A DNA stretch of 64,000 bases from Candidatus Pelagibacter sp. (GTDB lineage Bacteria > Pseudomonadota > Alphaproteobacteria > Pelagibacterales > Pelagibacteraceae). Below are positions 27,430-37,931 of the stretch, in pieces. The position numbers and the translations under genes were made by a program. The stretch is taken from positions 62,001 through 126,000 of the forward strand of contig JAOOBT010000001.1 in the NCBI GenBank assembly GCA_028404615.1, given 5' to 3'. The notes beneath the pieces are model-generated. The model made no database searches and was not told the origin of the DNA. It was given only the letters and a program-made list of their open reading frames with translations. Positions within the stretch are counted from its first letter, which is position 1, and every line of letters begins with the position of its first letter.

Positions 27430-28989
27430 ATGTTAAAAAGAGTTTTTAAGTTATTTCAAATTGCTAGGAAACTGTCTACCTCAGGTGCAATTGACACAAT
27501 AAATCAAGTATACCAAATACCAGTGTCTGTAAATTTATTCTTCAGTTTAATTTCTTTTGGTTCGAAAAATACTCAATTAAAAAATAATAACCCAGGTCAA
27601 AATCTTTGTGAAGCACTTCAAGGAATGGGTACTACATTTATAAAACTTGGGCAATTTTTAGCTACACGACCAGATATAATCGGTGAGGAAATGGCAAAAG
27701 ATTTAGAAAAACTTCAAGATAAAGTTCCAGCTTTTGAACTTTATGAGGCAAAAAAAGTTATTAAAAAAGAGATTGGTGAGAAACAATACCAAAATATTAT
27801 TCAAATAGGAGAGCCGATAGCGGCAGCATCTATTGCTCAAGTTCATTTTGCAAAAATAAAAAATGAAAATCAAGAAAAACAGGTAGCAATAAAAATCTTA
27901 CGACCAGATATAGAACAATTATTTAATGAGGAATTAGATGCCCTTATGTTGTTTGCATATATCGTTGAAAATACAATTTCAAAAGCCAAGAGATTAAAAC
28001 TAGTAGAAGTAGTGCACCTTTTAAGAGAAATCACTAATATTGAAATGGATCTGAGATTTGAGGCTGCTGCTGCTAATGAATTATATGAAAATACGAAACT
28101 TGATAAGGGATTTAATGTTCCTAAAATTTATTGGAACTATACAACAAAAAGAATACTCACTTTAGATAAAGTAGATGGGATATCAATTAGAGAGCATAAA
28201 AAATTAGAAGAACAGGGCGTCAAGCTTAAACAATTAGCTGAGAATTTAATTCAACATTTTTTAAAGCAAGCAGTAAGAGATGGTTTCTTTCACGGTGATA
28301 TGCATCAAGGAAATTTATTTGTAGATGCTAAAGGAAATATAGTTCCAGTTGATTTTGGGATTATGGGTAGATTGGACAAAAATAATAGAAAGTTTTTAGC
28401 AGAAATTTTGTATGGGTTTATTAAAAGAGATTACATAAAAGTTGCCGAGGTTCATTTTCAAGCTGGTTTAGTACCTCGCGACGCTTCAAAAGAAGAATTT
28501 GCTCAAGCATTACGTTCTGTTGGTGAACCAATATTTGGACAGTCTATAAAAGATATTTCCGGCGGTAATTTATTAGCTCAATTATTTGAGATTACTGAAA
28601 AATTTAACATGGCAACTCAGCCTCCACTTCTGTTATTGCAGAAAACGATGGTAGTAGTTGAAGGTGTTGCTCGTAAACTGTATCCCGAAACAAATATCTG
28701 GGAGGTTTCAAGGCCAGTACTAGAAGATTGGTTAAAAAACTTAAAAAGTCCTAAATCTACTTTCGATACAGCTTTAAACACATCTGCAGAAATAATTAAA
28801 CGCATACCTGATTTTCCAGGATTAATGGATAGAGCAGATTATGCTTTAAAAATGATGGCTGAAGGAAAATTAAGTCTAGGGATTAACAACAAAAATCTGG
28901 AAATGGAACAGATGAAACTCAAAAATTTCAGAAACAACATATTAATAAGTTTTTTTGGTATTATAATCGTATTTTTATTAGTATTCTGA
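27430..28989 (+). CDS. ubiB: UbiB-family atypical kinase/ATPase for ubiquinone biosynthesis
   Basis: The 519-aa protein has the UbiB motifs: FIKLGQFLATRPD (KxGQ), GEPIAAASIAQVHFAKI (A-rich loop), VAIKILRP (ATP lysine), and HGDMHQGNLFVDAKGNIVPVDFG (catalytic and metal loops). A hydrophobic helix ends the chain (NILISFFGIIIVFLLVF), suggesting membrane anchoring. It is needed for aerobic ubiquinone synthesis, probably by extracting lipid intermediates with ATP hydrolysis. It sits between ubiE (0 bp) and coaBC (10 bp). Confidence 0.95.
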   Translation: MLKRVFKLFQIARKLSTSGAIDTINQVYQIPVSVNLFFSLISFGSKNTQLKNNNPGQNLCEALQGMGTTFIKLGQFLATRPDIIGEEMAKDLEKLQDKVPAFELYEAKKVIKKEIGEKQYQNIIQIGEPIAAASIAQVHFAKIKNENQEKQVAIKILRPDIEQLFNEELDALMLFAYIVENTISKAKRLKLVEVVHLLREITNIEMDLRFEAAAANELYENTKLDKGFNVPKIYWNYTTKRILTLDKVDGISIREHKKLEEQGVKLKQLAENLIQHFLKQAVRDGFFHGDMHQGNLFVDAKGNIVPVDFGIMGRLDKNNRKFLAEILYGFIKRDYIKVAEVHFQAGLVPRDASKEEFAQALRSVGEPIFGQSIKDISGGNLLAQLFEITEKFNMATQPPLLLLQKTMVVVEGVARKLYPETNIWEVSRPVLEDWLKNLKSPKSTFDTALNTSAEIIKRIPDFPGLMDRADYALKMMAEGKLSLGINNKNLEMEQMKLKNFRNNILISFFGIIIVFLLVF

Positions 28990-28999
28990 ATTTTGAATT

Positions 29000-30226
29000 A
29001 TGACATTAAAAAATAAAAAAATATTGATTATTGTAGGAGGGGGAATAGCTGCGTATAAAACGCTAGACCTAATTAGATTGCTTAAAAAAAATGGCGCGGA
29101 GATTAAAACCATCCTTACGAAAAGCGGTAAAGAATTTGTGACTTCTTTATCGATAACAACTTTAACAGGCACCAAGACTTTTGAAAATTTATTCGACAAA
29201 GAATTGGAAGAAGAAATAGATCATATAGGACTATCTCGATGGGCTGATATAATTATTGTAATGCCAACCACTGCTAACTTTATGAGCAAACTAACAAGTG
29301 GAAAAGCCGAGGATTTAGCCACTACAGTAATATTGGCAGCTGATAAAGATATCTTATTAGTTCCAGCAATGAATGTAAGAATGTGGTTACACAAGGCTAC
29401 TCAAAAGAATTTAGAAGTTTTACAAGATTATGGTTATTTGTTTGTTGGGCCTGAAAAAGGGGAAATGGCTTGTGGAGAATTTGGTGAAGGTAAAATGTCA
29501 AGCCCAAGACAAATTTTCTTTTTTCTAAAGAATTATTTTCATAAAAAAAATATTGTTAAAGATAAACATTTAAAAGCATTAGTTACTACTGGACCTACAA
29601 GAGAGTACTTAGATCCAATTAGATACATTTCTAATGAGTCAAGTGGAAAACAAGGATATGAGATAGCTTTAGCACTTGATAAATTAGGAATAAAAACAAC
29701 CTTAATAGCAGGTCCCTCAACATTTGTAGTTCCTAAAAATATTAAAGTAAAAAAAATTACTTCAGCAGATGAAATGCTATCTGAAGTAAAAAAAGCTTTA
29801 CCAGTTGATTTAGCTGTGTGTGCTGCTGCAGTAGCTGATTTTAAACCAATCCAAAAAAATAAAAATAAATTAAAAAAAGATAAGTTAAATTTTGAGTCAA
29901 TTAATTTTATAAAAAATAATGATATACTTGAGTTTATATCTAAGAATAATAAAAGTAGGCCACGAATAGTAGCCGGTTTTTCTGCAGAAACTCATGATGT
30001 TTTAGGAAATTCAATTAAAAAACTTAAAAACAAACATTGTGATTTTATTTTTGCAAATGATGTTTCTAAAAGGGATATTGGATTTAACTCTGATTTCAAT
30101 AAGATTTCTGTGATTGATAAAACTGGAAAAATTAAATCAATTAAAAAAAATAAGAAAAGTTTAATCGCTAATATAATTGCCCAAATATTGTTGGATAAAT
30201 TAATTGATGACAGAAATATTAATTAA
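29000..30226 (+). CDS. coaBC: Bifunctional phosphopantothenoylcysteine decarboxylase / synthetase
   Basis: The 408-aa protein has an N-terminal flavin decarboxylase (CoaC) with GGGIAAYKTLDLIRLL, the active-site HIGLSRWADI, MPTTANFMSKL, PAMNVRMW, and ACGEFGEGKM. The C-terminal synthetase (CoaB) begins near residue 190 with VTTGPTREYLDPIRYISNESSGKQG as two adjacent blocks and has AAVADFKP. Together they convert 4'-phosphopantothenate and cysteine to 4'-phosphopantetheine for coenzyme A. Its 3' end overlaps dut by 20 bp. Confidence 0.96.
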   Translation: MTLKNKKILIIVGGGIAAYKTLDLIRLLKKNGAEIKTILTKSGKEFVTSLSITTLTGTKTFENLFDKELEEEIDHIGLSRWADIIIVMPTTANFMSKLTSGKAEDLATTVILAADKDILLVPAMNVRMWLHKATQKNLEVLQDYGYLFVGPEKGEMACGEFGEGKMSSPRQIFFFLKNYFHKKNIVKDKHLKALVTTGPTREYLDPIRYISNESSGKQGYEIALALDKLGIKTTLIAGPSTFVVPKNIKVKKITSADEMLSEVKKALPVDLAVCAAAVADFKPIQKNKNKLKKDKLNFESINFIKNNDILEFISKNNKSRPRIVAGFSAETHDVLGNSIKKLKNKHCDFIFANDVSKRDIGFNSDFNKISVIDKTGKIKSIKKNKKSLIANIIAQILLDKLIDDRNIN

Positions 30227-30647
30227 AAGGTTATCAAAAAATGTGCCATTGCCAAAATACGAGACTGACGGCTCCTCTGGGTTAGACTTAGCAGCAAATA
30301 TAGACAAAAAAATTGAGATTAAACCTAGAGAGACTAAAATAATACCGACAGGTTTATTTGTTGGTATTCCAAAAAACTTTGAAATTCAAATTAGACCCAG
30401 ATCTGGTTTAGCTGCTAAAAATCAAATTAGTGTTTTAAATACTCCAGGAACGATAGATGCAGATTATAGAGGTGAACTCAAAGTAATACTAATAAATCTT
30501 AGTGATAAAATTTTTGTCGTTGAAAAAGGTCTACGTATAGCTCAAATGGTTGTATGCCCTGTTGTGAGAGCAGAATTAAAAGAAGTAGAAACTCTTAATG
30601 ATACAAAGCGTGGATCTGGGGGATTTGGTTCAACAGGAGTAAAATAA
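30207..30647 (+). CDS. dut: dUTP diphosphatase (dUTPase)
   Basis: The 146-aa enzyme (from ATG at 30207) shows all trimeric dUTPase motifs: DGSSGLDLAA, RPRSGLAAKN, NTPGTIDADYRGELKVIL, GLRIAQMVVCP, and the C-terminal RGSGGFGSTG arm. It hydrolyses dUTP to dUMP, keeping uracil out of DNA and supplying thymidylate synthesis. I prefer ATG 30207 over a TTG one codon earlier. The start lies inside coaBC, a standard alphaproteobacterial neighbour. Confidence 0.96.
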   Translation: MTEILIKRLSKNVPLPKYETDGSSGLDLAANIDKKIEIKPRETKIIPTGLFVGIPKNFEIQIRPRSGLAAKNQISVLNTPGTIDADYRGELKVILINLSDKIFVVEKGLRIAQMVVCPVVRAELKEVETLNDTKRGSGGFGSTGVK

Positions 30648-30650
30648 TTA

Positions 30651-31397
30651 ATGGCTATTAAGTTTAAGGAATTTAAAAGATTCGAAAAACAAATTACATT
30701 AAAAAAAGTAGGCATTGCGGGTCAAATGAAAATCAAAAAGGCAAAAGTTTTGATTATCGGAATAGGTGGTTTGGGATGCCCACTTTTAACTTATCTTGCC
30801 TCATCAGGAATAAGTAATATTGGTATTGTTGATCATGATAAAGTGGAATTAGGAAATTTGAACAGGCAGATATTGTTCAATACTTCAGATCTTGGAAAAT
30901 ATAAAGTTGTACAAGCAAAATCTAAGGTCATTAAAATTTATAAAAAAATCAAAATAAAAACCTTTAAAAAAAAAATTTCAAAAAAAAATATTAATTCTAT
31001 CTTAAAAGATTACAATATCATTTGTGATGGTACAGATAACTTTGAAACTAGATATTTAATAAATGATTATTGTAAAAGTAAAAAAAAAATTTTAATTTCG
31101 GGTGCAATTAGTAAATTTGACGGGCACCTTTTTAAATTTGATTTTAAAAAAAAAATTCCCTGTTTCAGGTGTTTTATGCCTGATTTACCAATAAGGGAGA
31201 ACAATTGTGAGACTGAAGGTATATTTTCACCTGTAGCCGGAATACTTGGATCACTTCAGGCAAACGAAGTTTTGAAAACAGTTTTAAATTTAAAAGACGA
31301 TTTAAATAATAATTTTTTAGTGTTTAATTCACTTAAAATGACTTTAAGAAGAGTTAAAATCAATAAAAATCCAAAATGTTTGAATAAATGCGTTTAA
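30651..31397 (+). CDS. ThiF/MoeB/HesA-family adenylyltransferase (E1-like)
   Basis: The 248-aa protein has the E1-like nucleotide site IIGIGGLGCPLLTYLASSG, DHDKVELGNLNRQILF, the DGTDNFETRYLINDYC block, and catalytic cysteine in CETEGIFSPVAGILGSLQANE. Zinc-ligand cysteines appear as CFRC and a C-terminal CLNKC. Such enzymes adenylate the C-terminal glycine of small sulfur carriers (MoaD or ThiS) for molybdopterin or thiamin synthesis. No MoaD/ThiS partner lies nearby, so which pathway it serves is open. It overlaps the downstream SH3 gene by 10 bp. Confidence 0.88.
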   Translation: MAIKFKEFKRFEKQITLKKVGIAGQMKIKKAKVLIIGIGGLGCPLLTYLASSGISNIGIVDHDKVELGNLNRQILFNTSDLGKYKVVQAKSKVIKIYKKIKIKTFKKKISKKNINSILKDYNIICDGTDNFETRYLINDYCKSKKKILISGAISKFDGHLFKFDFKKKIPCFRCFMPDLPIRENNCETEGIFSPVAGILGSLQANEVLKTVLNLKDDLNNNFLVFNSLKMTLRRVKINKNPKCLNKCV

Positions 31398-31831
31398 TAA
31401 TAATTATTTTATTTTTTTATTTCTTTTCAATCAATCTTTATTCAAAAGATGAATATTTTAGAACTTTAAGAAATGATATAGTAAATTTACGTCAAGGACC
31501 TTCTTTTGATTATCCCATTAAAATTTTTTATAAGAAAAAATTCCTACCAGTGTTAGTGCAAGATAGCTCAGAAAATTTCAGAAAAATAAGAGATCATGAA
31601 AACAATTCTGGTTGGATACATATTTCTCAATTATCAAAAAAAAAAGCAGCAATAGTAATTGATGAGGAATTAATCATATTCAGCGGTTCCACTATTTATT
31701 CTAATCCAGTTGCTTTGGTTAAAAAGGGAAGATTATTAAAAATTAAGAAATGCAAAGTTGAATGGTGCAAAGTTTATTCTGGTGAATTCAATGGTTGGGT
31801 AAAAAGGAATAGCTTATGGGGATTGCTATAA
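31388..31831 (+). CDS. Secreted bacterial SH3-domain protein
   Basis: This 147-aa product has an N-terminal signal peptide (MRLIIIILFFYFFSINLYS) and an SH3-like region with VNLRQGPSFDYPI, a typical bacterial SH3 motif (L/N-V/L-R-x-G-P), and GWIHISQL. A second SH3-like half ends in WCKVYSGEFNGWVKRNSLWG. These domains often bind cell-wall peptides or proteins in the periplasm. No catalytic domain is attached. It ends directly next to the stop of the convergent DUF2061 gene. Confidence 0.8.
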   Translation: MRLIIIILFFYFFSINLYSKDEYFRTLRNDIVNLRQGPSFDYPIKIFYKKKFLPVLVQDSSENFRKIRDHENNSGWIHISQLSKKKAAIVIDEELIIFSGSTIYSNPVALVKKGRLLKIKKCKVEWCKVYSGEFNGWVKRNSLWGLL

Positions 31832-32074
31832 TTATTTTTTGTACTTAGCTGTCCATAATTTATCTAGTATAAAATACCAAACAGCATTAGCTAATGGTTC
31901 AACTATTGCATCTGTAAGAGCAATCATAAAAGAAACATCAGCAACTAACATTAAAACGGTTATGGCAATGGCAAAGTGCCCAATCGTGTAAATTATTGTT
32001 CTTAGTATAGAACCTTTATTGTTATCATAAATACTTTTAGAGGCTGATAATATTCCGTGAGTAAATTCTGTCAT
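31832..32074 (-). CDS. Small DUF2061-like membrane protein
   Basis: The 80-aa protein has two predicted helices (about 25-45 and 48-70). The pattern RTIIYTIGHFAIAITVLM...ALTDAIVEPLANAVWYFILDKLW fits DUF2061, with its R-x-x-x-Y start, conserved acidic-P-x-A-x-x-x-x-Y core and terminal W. Function is unknown. It abuts the upstream oxygenase-like gene (0 bp), so it is almost certainly cotranscribed with katG and the oxygenase. The ending LWTAKYKK is basic, placing the C-terminus probably in the cytoplasm. Confidence 0.7.
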   Translation of the reverse strand: MTEFTHGILSASKSIYDNNKGSILRTIIYTIGHFAIAITVLMLVADVSFMIALTDAIVEPLANAVWYFILDKLWTAKYKK

Positions 32075-32704
32075 TTAATTAAATGGATTTTCTAGAATAC
32101 ATGCTACTAAATGAATTCTATTTTGCTCCCCTCCGTTAAAAAAATTATGATATTTTGTATTATTTGTAATTGTAACTGATCCATCTGCGGGCATATGTTT
32201 GCTAACATCCTCAATTACCATTCTGCATCCTTTATTTGTAATAATTGGAATATGAAGTCTTGGCTCAGGGTCTCTATGCCAGCTCAAAGTTGATCTAGGT
32301 TCTTTTAAAAGTATTCTAACTCTTCCTAATTTAAAATTTTTTCGTAAGATGTTAAAAACCTCTTCATAGTAAGTACCTTTAAATTCTGCAAGTATTTCTG
32401 TATATTTTGACTCGTCAATATCTTTGTCTCTCTTTGCTTCTTTCCCGCTTTCATCTGGAATTGTCCAATAAGTACCTCTAACATTATGACCCTCTATGGA
32501 TGACTTGTCACCAGGTATTTGATTTAAAGGTATTGCTGCAAAGTTTTTAATCCCTAATGAATTAAATTTTTTCTTTTTTAAAATCTTTTCTAAATCAGAT
32601 CTTAATTTATCAATATCAAATTTAAGATTTGGAACAATATAGAAGTCGTTAGAAAGTTTTTTGTTTAAATTTTTGACATTTTCCATTGTCACCACACTTT
32701 TCAT
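32075..32704 (-). CDS. Aspartyl/asparaginyl beta-hydroxylase-like 2-oxoglutarate/Fe(II) oxygenase
   Basis: The 209-aa protein has a double-stranded beta-helix signature: SWHRDPEPRLHIPIITN with His143 and Asp145, distal His186 in TKYHNFFN, and Arg196 in NRIHLVAC as the likely 2-oxoglutarate ligand. This is the HxD...H...R arrangement of the aspartyl/asparaginyl beta-hydroxylase-like family. Substrate is unknown. It starts 1 bp after katG and abuts the DUF2061 gene. ATG 32686, preceded by GGTGA, is an alternative start six codons in. Being placed with a peroxidase and under an Irr-type operator suggests an iron- or oxidative-stress role (inference). Confidence 0.75.
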   Translation of the reverse strand: MKSVVTMENVKNLNKKLSNDFYIVPNLKFDIDKLRSDLEKILKKKKFNSLGIKNFAAIPLNQIPGDKSSIEGHNVRGTYWTIPDESGKEAKRDKDIDESKYTEILAEFKGTYYEEVFNILRKNFKLGRVRILLKEPRSTLSWHRDPEPRLHIPIITNKGCRMVIEDVSKHMPADGSVTITNNTKYHNFFNGGEQNRIHLVACILENPFN

Positions 32705-32705
32705 T

Positions 32706-34889
<2,184 letters not shown>

Positions 34890-34890
34890 C

Positions 34891-34910
34891 TAGTTTATAA
34901 TAATTCTAAA
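34891..34910 (-). promoter_or_regulatory. Fur-family (Irr/PerR-type) operator upstream of katG
   Basis: Plus-strand TTTATAATAATTCTAAA at 34894-34910 is an imperfect 7-3-7 inverted repeat. It differs by one base from the site ahead of irr (35361-35380) over 20 bp. It resembles both the Irr control element (TTTAGAANNNTTCTAAA) and the Bacillus PerR box (TTATAATNATTATAA). It sits immediately upstream of the katG Shine-Dalgarno, so binding would block transcription initiation or early elongation. The regulator is most likely the irr-type product encoded just upstream. Confidence 0.75.
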
Positions 34911-34932
34911 GTAAAAATCAAGCGACAAACTG

Positions 34933-35340
34933 TCAATTTTTTAAATTTATAAATACCTCTACGTTTTTGATTTTTTTTCCATTAGGTGCTTTTGGAATTT
35001 TTTGGATAACCACATCATTAGCATCTATGTCAATTAACTCACAAGTTTCACTATCATAAAAATGATGATGATTAGTAATGTTTGTATCAAAATAAGTTTT
35101 TTTTCCTCTTACTTCTACTTCACTTAAGTGTCCGGCTTTCTTAAAAGCATGCACTGTGTTATAAATTGTAGCTAACGCAAATTTAGACGTAGTTTTTTTA
35201 GCTAAAAGTTTATCTAAGCTTTCAACAGTAAAATGGAATGTTTTATCTCTTTCAAATAAAAATTTGGCAATTTCTACTCTCTGTTTAGTAGGCCTCAAAC
35301 CAGAAGATCTTAATTTCTTAAAAATATCTATTTTTTTCAC
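34933..35340 (-). CDS. irr: Fur-family regulator, Irr-like (iron response regulator)
   Basis: The 135-aa protein has a winged helix (LRPTKQRVEIAKFLF; ALATIYNTVHAFKKAGHL) and the Irr-type block KTYFDTNITNHHHFYDSETCELIDI with the triple histidine, followed by VVIQKIPKAPNGKKI. This matches rhizobial Irr more closely than Fur or Zur. The N-terminal haem regulatory GCPWH motif found in some Irr proteins is absent. The start is GTG at 35340. It is followed by katG 52 bp downstream, with near-identical operators before both genes, and is divergent from fabA. Irr normally senses haem/iron status; a PerR-like peroxide role here is possible. Confidence 0.85.
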   Translation of the reverse strand: MKKIDIFKKLRSSGLRPTKQRVEIAKFLFERDKTFHFTVESLDKLLAKKTTSKFALATIYNTVHAFKKAGHLSEVEVRGKKTYFDTNITNHHHFYDSETCELIDIDANDVVIQKIPKAPNGKKIKNVEVFINLKN

Positions 35341-35360
35341 GTTTTTTAAAGTTATTTTAC

Positions 35361-35380
35361 TAGTTTATAATCATTCTAAA
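35361..35380 (-). promoter_or_regulatory. Fur-family (Irr/PerR-type) operator between irr and fabA
   Basis: Plus-strand TTTATAATCATTCTAAA at 35364-35380 is the same 7-3-7 inverted repeat found before katG, with one base changed in the centre. It lies 20 bp upstream of the irr GTG and about 50 bp upstream of divergent fabA. Autoregulation of irr is the simplest reading. An effect on the fabA-fabB-fabI promoter is possible because both starts share this 91-bp gap. Confidence 0.75.
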
Positions 35381-35431
35381 CACAAATATATATGAAACTT
35401 TTGCTAAATCAAGTAAAACAGTCTCTAAGTC

Positions 35432-35935
35432 ATGCAAAAAAACAGCTACAACTATGAAGAGTTAATTTCTTGTGGAGAGGGAAAATTATTTGGTGAAGGA
35501 AATGCTAAACTTCCATTACCTCCAATGTTAATGTTTGACAGGATTACAGAAATTAAAAAAGATACTGGAGAATTTAAAAAAGGGTTTATCAAAGCTGAAC
35601 TTGATATCAAAGACAACTTATGGTTTTTTGACTGCCATTTTCAAAAAGATCCAGTAATGCCAGGATGTTTAGGATTAGATGCTATGTGGCAACTAGTAGG
35701 TTTTTACTTAGGATGGATTGGAGAACCAGGAAAAGGTAGAGCTTTAGGTGTAAATTCAGTAAAATTCACTGGTGAAGTTTTGAAAAATATAAAAATAGCC
35801 ACATATGAGATAAATATGAAAAGAATTTTAAAAAAAGAAGGAACAGCTGTTGGTCTGGCAAATGGAATTTTAAGCGCAGATGGTAAAATTATTTATCGTG
35901 CAGAAAATTTGAAAGTAGGGTTATTTAAATCATGA
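35432..35935 (+). CDS. fabA: 3-hydroxydecanoyl-ACP dehydratase/isomerase
   Basis: The 167-aa enzyme has the hot-dog-fold active site [23 protein letters not shown] with the catalytic His and Asp. FabA dehydrates 3-hydroxydecanoyl-ACP and isomerises the product to the cis-3 form, the branch point to unsaturated fatty acids. It overlaps fabB by 4 bp. The order irr / fabA-fabB-fabI is conserved in other Alphaproteobacteria, which supports all four assignments. Confidence 0.96.
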   Translation: MQKNSYNYEELISCGEGKLFGEGNAKLPLPPMLMFDRITEIKKDTGEFKKGFIKAELDIKDNLWFFDCHFQKDPVMPGCLGLDAMWQLVGFYLGWIGEPGKGRALGVNSVKFTGEVLKNIKIATYEINMKRILKKEGTAVGLANGILSADGKIIYRAENLKVGLFKS

Positions 35936-37143
35936 GAAGAGTAGTAGTTACTGGTTTAGGTATAGTATCTTGTCTTGGAAATAATCAAGAAGAAGTTCAT
36001 CAATCGCTTTTAAGTTCTAAATCAGGTATATCATTTGCTGAAGAGTATAAAGAGCATAATCTTAAGAGTCATGTGCATGGAAAGCCTAATATTAAACTCT
36101 CAGATTTTGTAGATAGAAAAACAATCAGATTTATGGGGTCTGGTTCAGCATATAATTATATAGCTATGAAAGAAGCTATTAAAGACTCCGGATTAGAGGA
36201 AAAAGAAGTAAGCAATTTTAAGACCGGAATCGTCATGGGTTCTGGAGGTCCCTCTATTGAAAACGTAATTTTAGCAGCTGATAAAACTAGGGCAAAAACT
36301 CCAAAATTAATGGGGCCATTTATTGTGCCAAGAACTATGGGTAGTACAGCTTCCGCAACACTTGCGGTTCCTTTTAAAATTAAAGGTACAAATTATACAA
36401 TGAGTTCTGCTTGCGCGACTAGTGGGCACTGCATTGGAAACTCTATGGAACTCATACAAATGGGAAAGCAAGATGTGGTTTTTGCAGGTGGAAGTGAGGA
36501 AGTTCATTGGGCTATGACAGCAATGTTTGATGCTATGACCGCTCTTTCATCAAAGTATAATGATAAACCTGAAACTGCCTCACGCGCTTATGATAAAAAT
36601 AGAGACGGTTTTGTAATTGCTGGCGGAGCTGGTGTGTTGGTGCTTGAAGAATATGAGCATGCAAAAGCAAGAGGAGCAAAAATCTACGCTGAACTTACTG
36701 GGTACGGTGCAACATCAGATGGATACGATATGGTTGCGCCATCAGGTGAAGGAGCAGTTAGATGTATGCAAATGGCTATGGCTACTTCTAAAAATAAGAT
36801 TGATTATATAAATACTCACGGAACATCAACACCTGTCGGGGATATTACAGAATTAAATGCTGTTAAAAAAACTTTTGGTGAAAATATTCCTAAAATAAGC
36901 TCAACAAAATCTTTATCAGGGCACCCTTTAGGAGCGGCTTCAGTGCATGAAGCTATTTACTGTTTGATTATGATGAAAAATAATTTTATTGCTGGATCAG
37001 CTAATATTAATGAAATGGATGATGAAGCCAAAAAATTCCCAATAATAACTAAAACTGAAAAAGGGCTTTCACTTAATACAGTCATGTCTAATAGTTTTGG
37101 TTTTGGTGGAACTAACGCTGCTTTAATTTTTGAAAAGGTGTAA
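35932..37143 (+). CDS. fabB: 3-oxoacyl-ACP synthase I (KAS I)
   Basis: The 403-aa condensing enzyme has the catalytic cysteine in [12 protein letters not shown], the two histidines in [11 protein letters not shown] and [16 protein letters not shown], and the C-terminal [14 protein letters not shown]. It elongates acyl-ACP with malonyl-ACP and, with FabA, is needed for unsaturated fatty acids. It starts inside fabA and is followed by fabI after 2 bp, forming one operon. Confidence 0.96.
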   Translation: MRRVVVTGLGIVSCLGNNQEEVHQSLLSSKSGISFAEEYKEHNLKSHVHGKPNIKLSDFVDRKTIRFMGSGSAYNYIAMKEAIKDSGLEEKEVSNFKTGIVMGSGGPSIENVILAADKTRAKTPKLMGPFIVPRTMGSTASATLAVPFKIKGTNYTMSSACATSGHCIGNSMELIQMGKQDVVFAGGSEEVHWAMTAMFDAMTALSSKYNDKPETASRAYDKNRDGFVIAGGAGVLVLEEYEHAKARGAKIYAELTGYGATSDGYDMVAPSGEGAVRCMQMAMATSKNKIDYINTHGTSTPVGDITELNAVKKTFGENIPKISSTKSLSGHPLGAASVHEAIYCLIMMKNNFIAGSANINEMDDEAKKFPIITKTEKGLSLNTVMSNSFGFGGTNAALIFEKV

Positions 37144-37145
37144 TT

Positions 37146-37931
37146 ATGAGCTTAATGAAAGGTAAAAAAGGATTAATCATGGGAGTAGCCAACGAAAGAT
37201 CTATTGCCTGGGGAATTTCTCAAAAACTTGCTGAAGCTGGTGCTGAGCTAGCTTTTACTTATCTTGGTGATGCTTTAAAAAAAAGAGTAATACCTTTAGC
37301 AGAAAAATTAAATTCAAAAGTTACTTTTAGTTGTGACGTAGAAAAAAAAGAAGAGGTAGTGAAATTGTTTGAGGATATTAAGGCGAAATGGGGTGAAATT
37401 GATTTTGTAGTTCATGCGGTAGCTTTCTCTGATAAATCAGAATTATCTGGAGAATACTTAAACACATCTAGAGAGAATTTTTTAAGAAGTATGCTTATAT
37501 CTTGCTTTTCATTTACGGAGGTTTCTAAAGAAGCATGTAAAGTAATGAAAGAGGGTGGTAGTTTATTAACTCTTACTTATGAGTCAACTAAAGCTATTCC
37601 TAATTATAATGTTATGGGAGTTTGCAAATCTGCATTAGAAGCTAGCGTAAAATATTTAGCAAGAGATCTCGGTCAAAAAAAAATTAGAGTTAACGCTATA
37701 AGCGCAGGTCCAATTAAAACTTTGGCCGCATCTGCTATAGGAGATGCAAAATTTTTATACAAATGGAATGAGGATCATTCCTTTTTAAAGAGAAACGTAG
37801 ATATTCATGATGTTGGAAATTCCGCTTTATACTTACTAAGTAACCTTGCAGCTGGAGTTACCGGCGAAATTCACTACGTAGATGCTGGATATAATAAAGT
37901 TGGGATGCCAGATCCTAAAAATATGGCTTAA
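37146..37931 (+). CDS. fabI: Enoyl-ACP reductase (NADH), FabI type
   Basis: The 261-aa short-chain reductase has the FabI-specific N-terminus [18 protein letters not shown] and the active-site tyrosine/lysine in [23 protein letters not shown], followed by [18 protein letters not shown]. It reduces the trans-2-enoyl-ACP double bond, the last step of each elongation cycle. It is the third gene of the fabA-fabB-fabI operon. Its end overlaps the convergent pnp stop by 4 bp. Confidence 0.95.
   Translation: MSLMKGKKGLIMGVANERSIAWGISQKLAEAGAELAFTYLGDALKKRVIPLAEKLNSKVTFSCDVEKKEEVVKLFEDIKAKWGEIDFVVHAVAFSDKSELSGEYLNTSRENFLRSMLISCFSFTEVSKEACKVMKEGGSLLTLTYESTKAIPNYNVMGVCKSALEASVKYLARDLGQKKIRVNAISAGPIKTLAASAIGDAKFLYKWNEDHSFLKRNVDIHDVGNSALYLLSNLAAGVTGEIHYVDAGYNKVGMPDPKNMA

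Noticed and set aside
30204..30206. TTG start for dut
   Set aside because: The immediately following ATG (30207) is the more likely start; the same reasoning applies to grpE (TTG 61949 versus ATG 61952).
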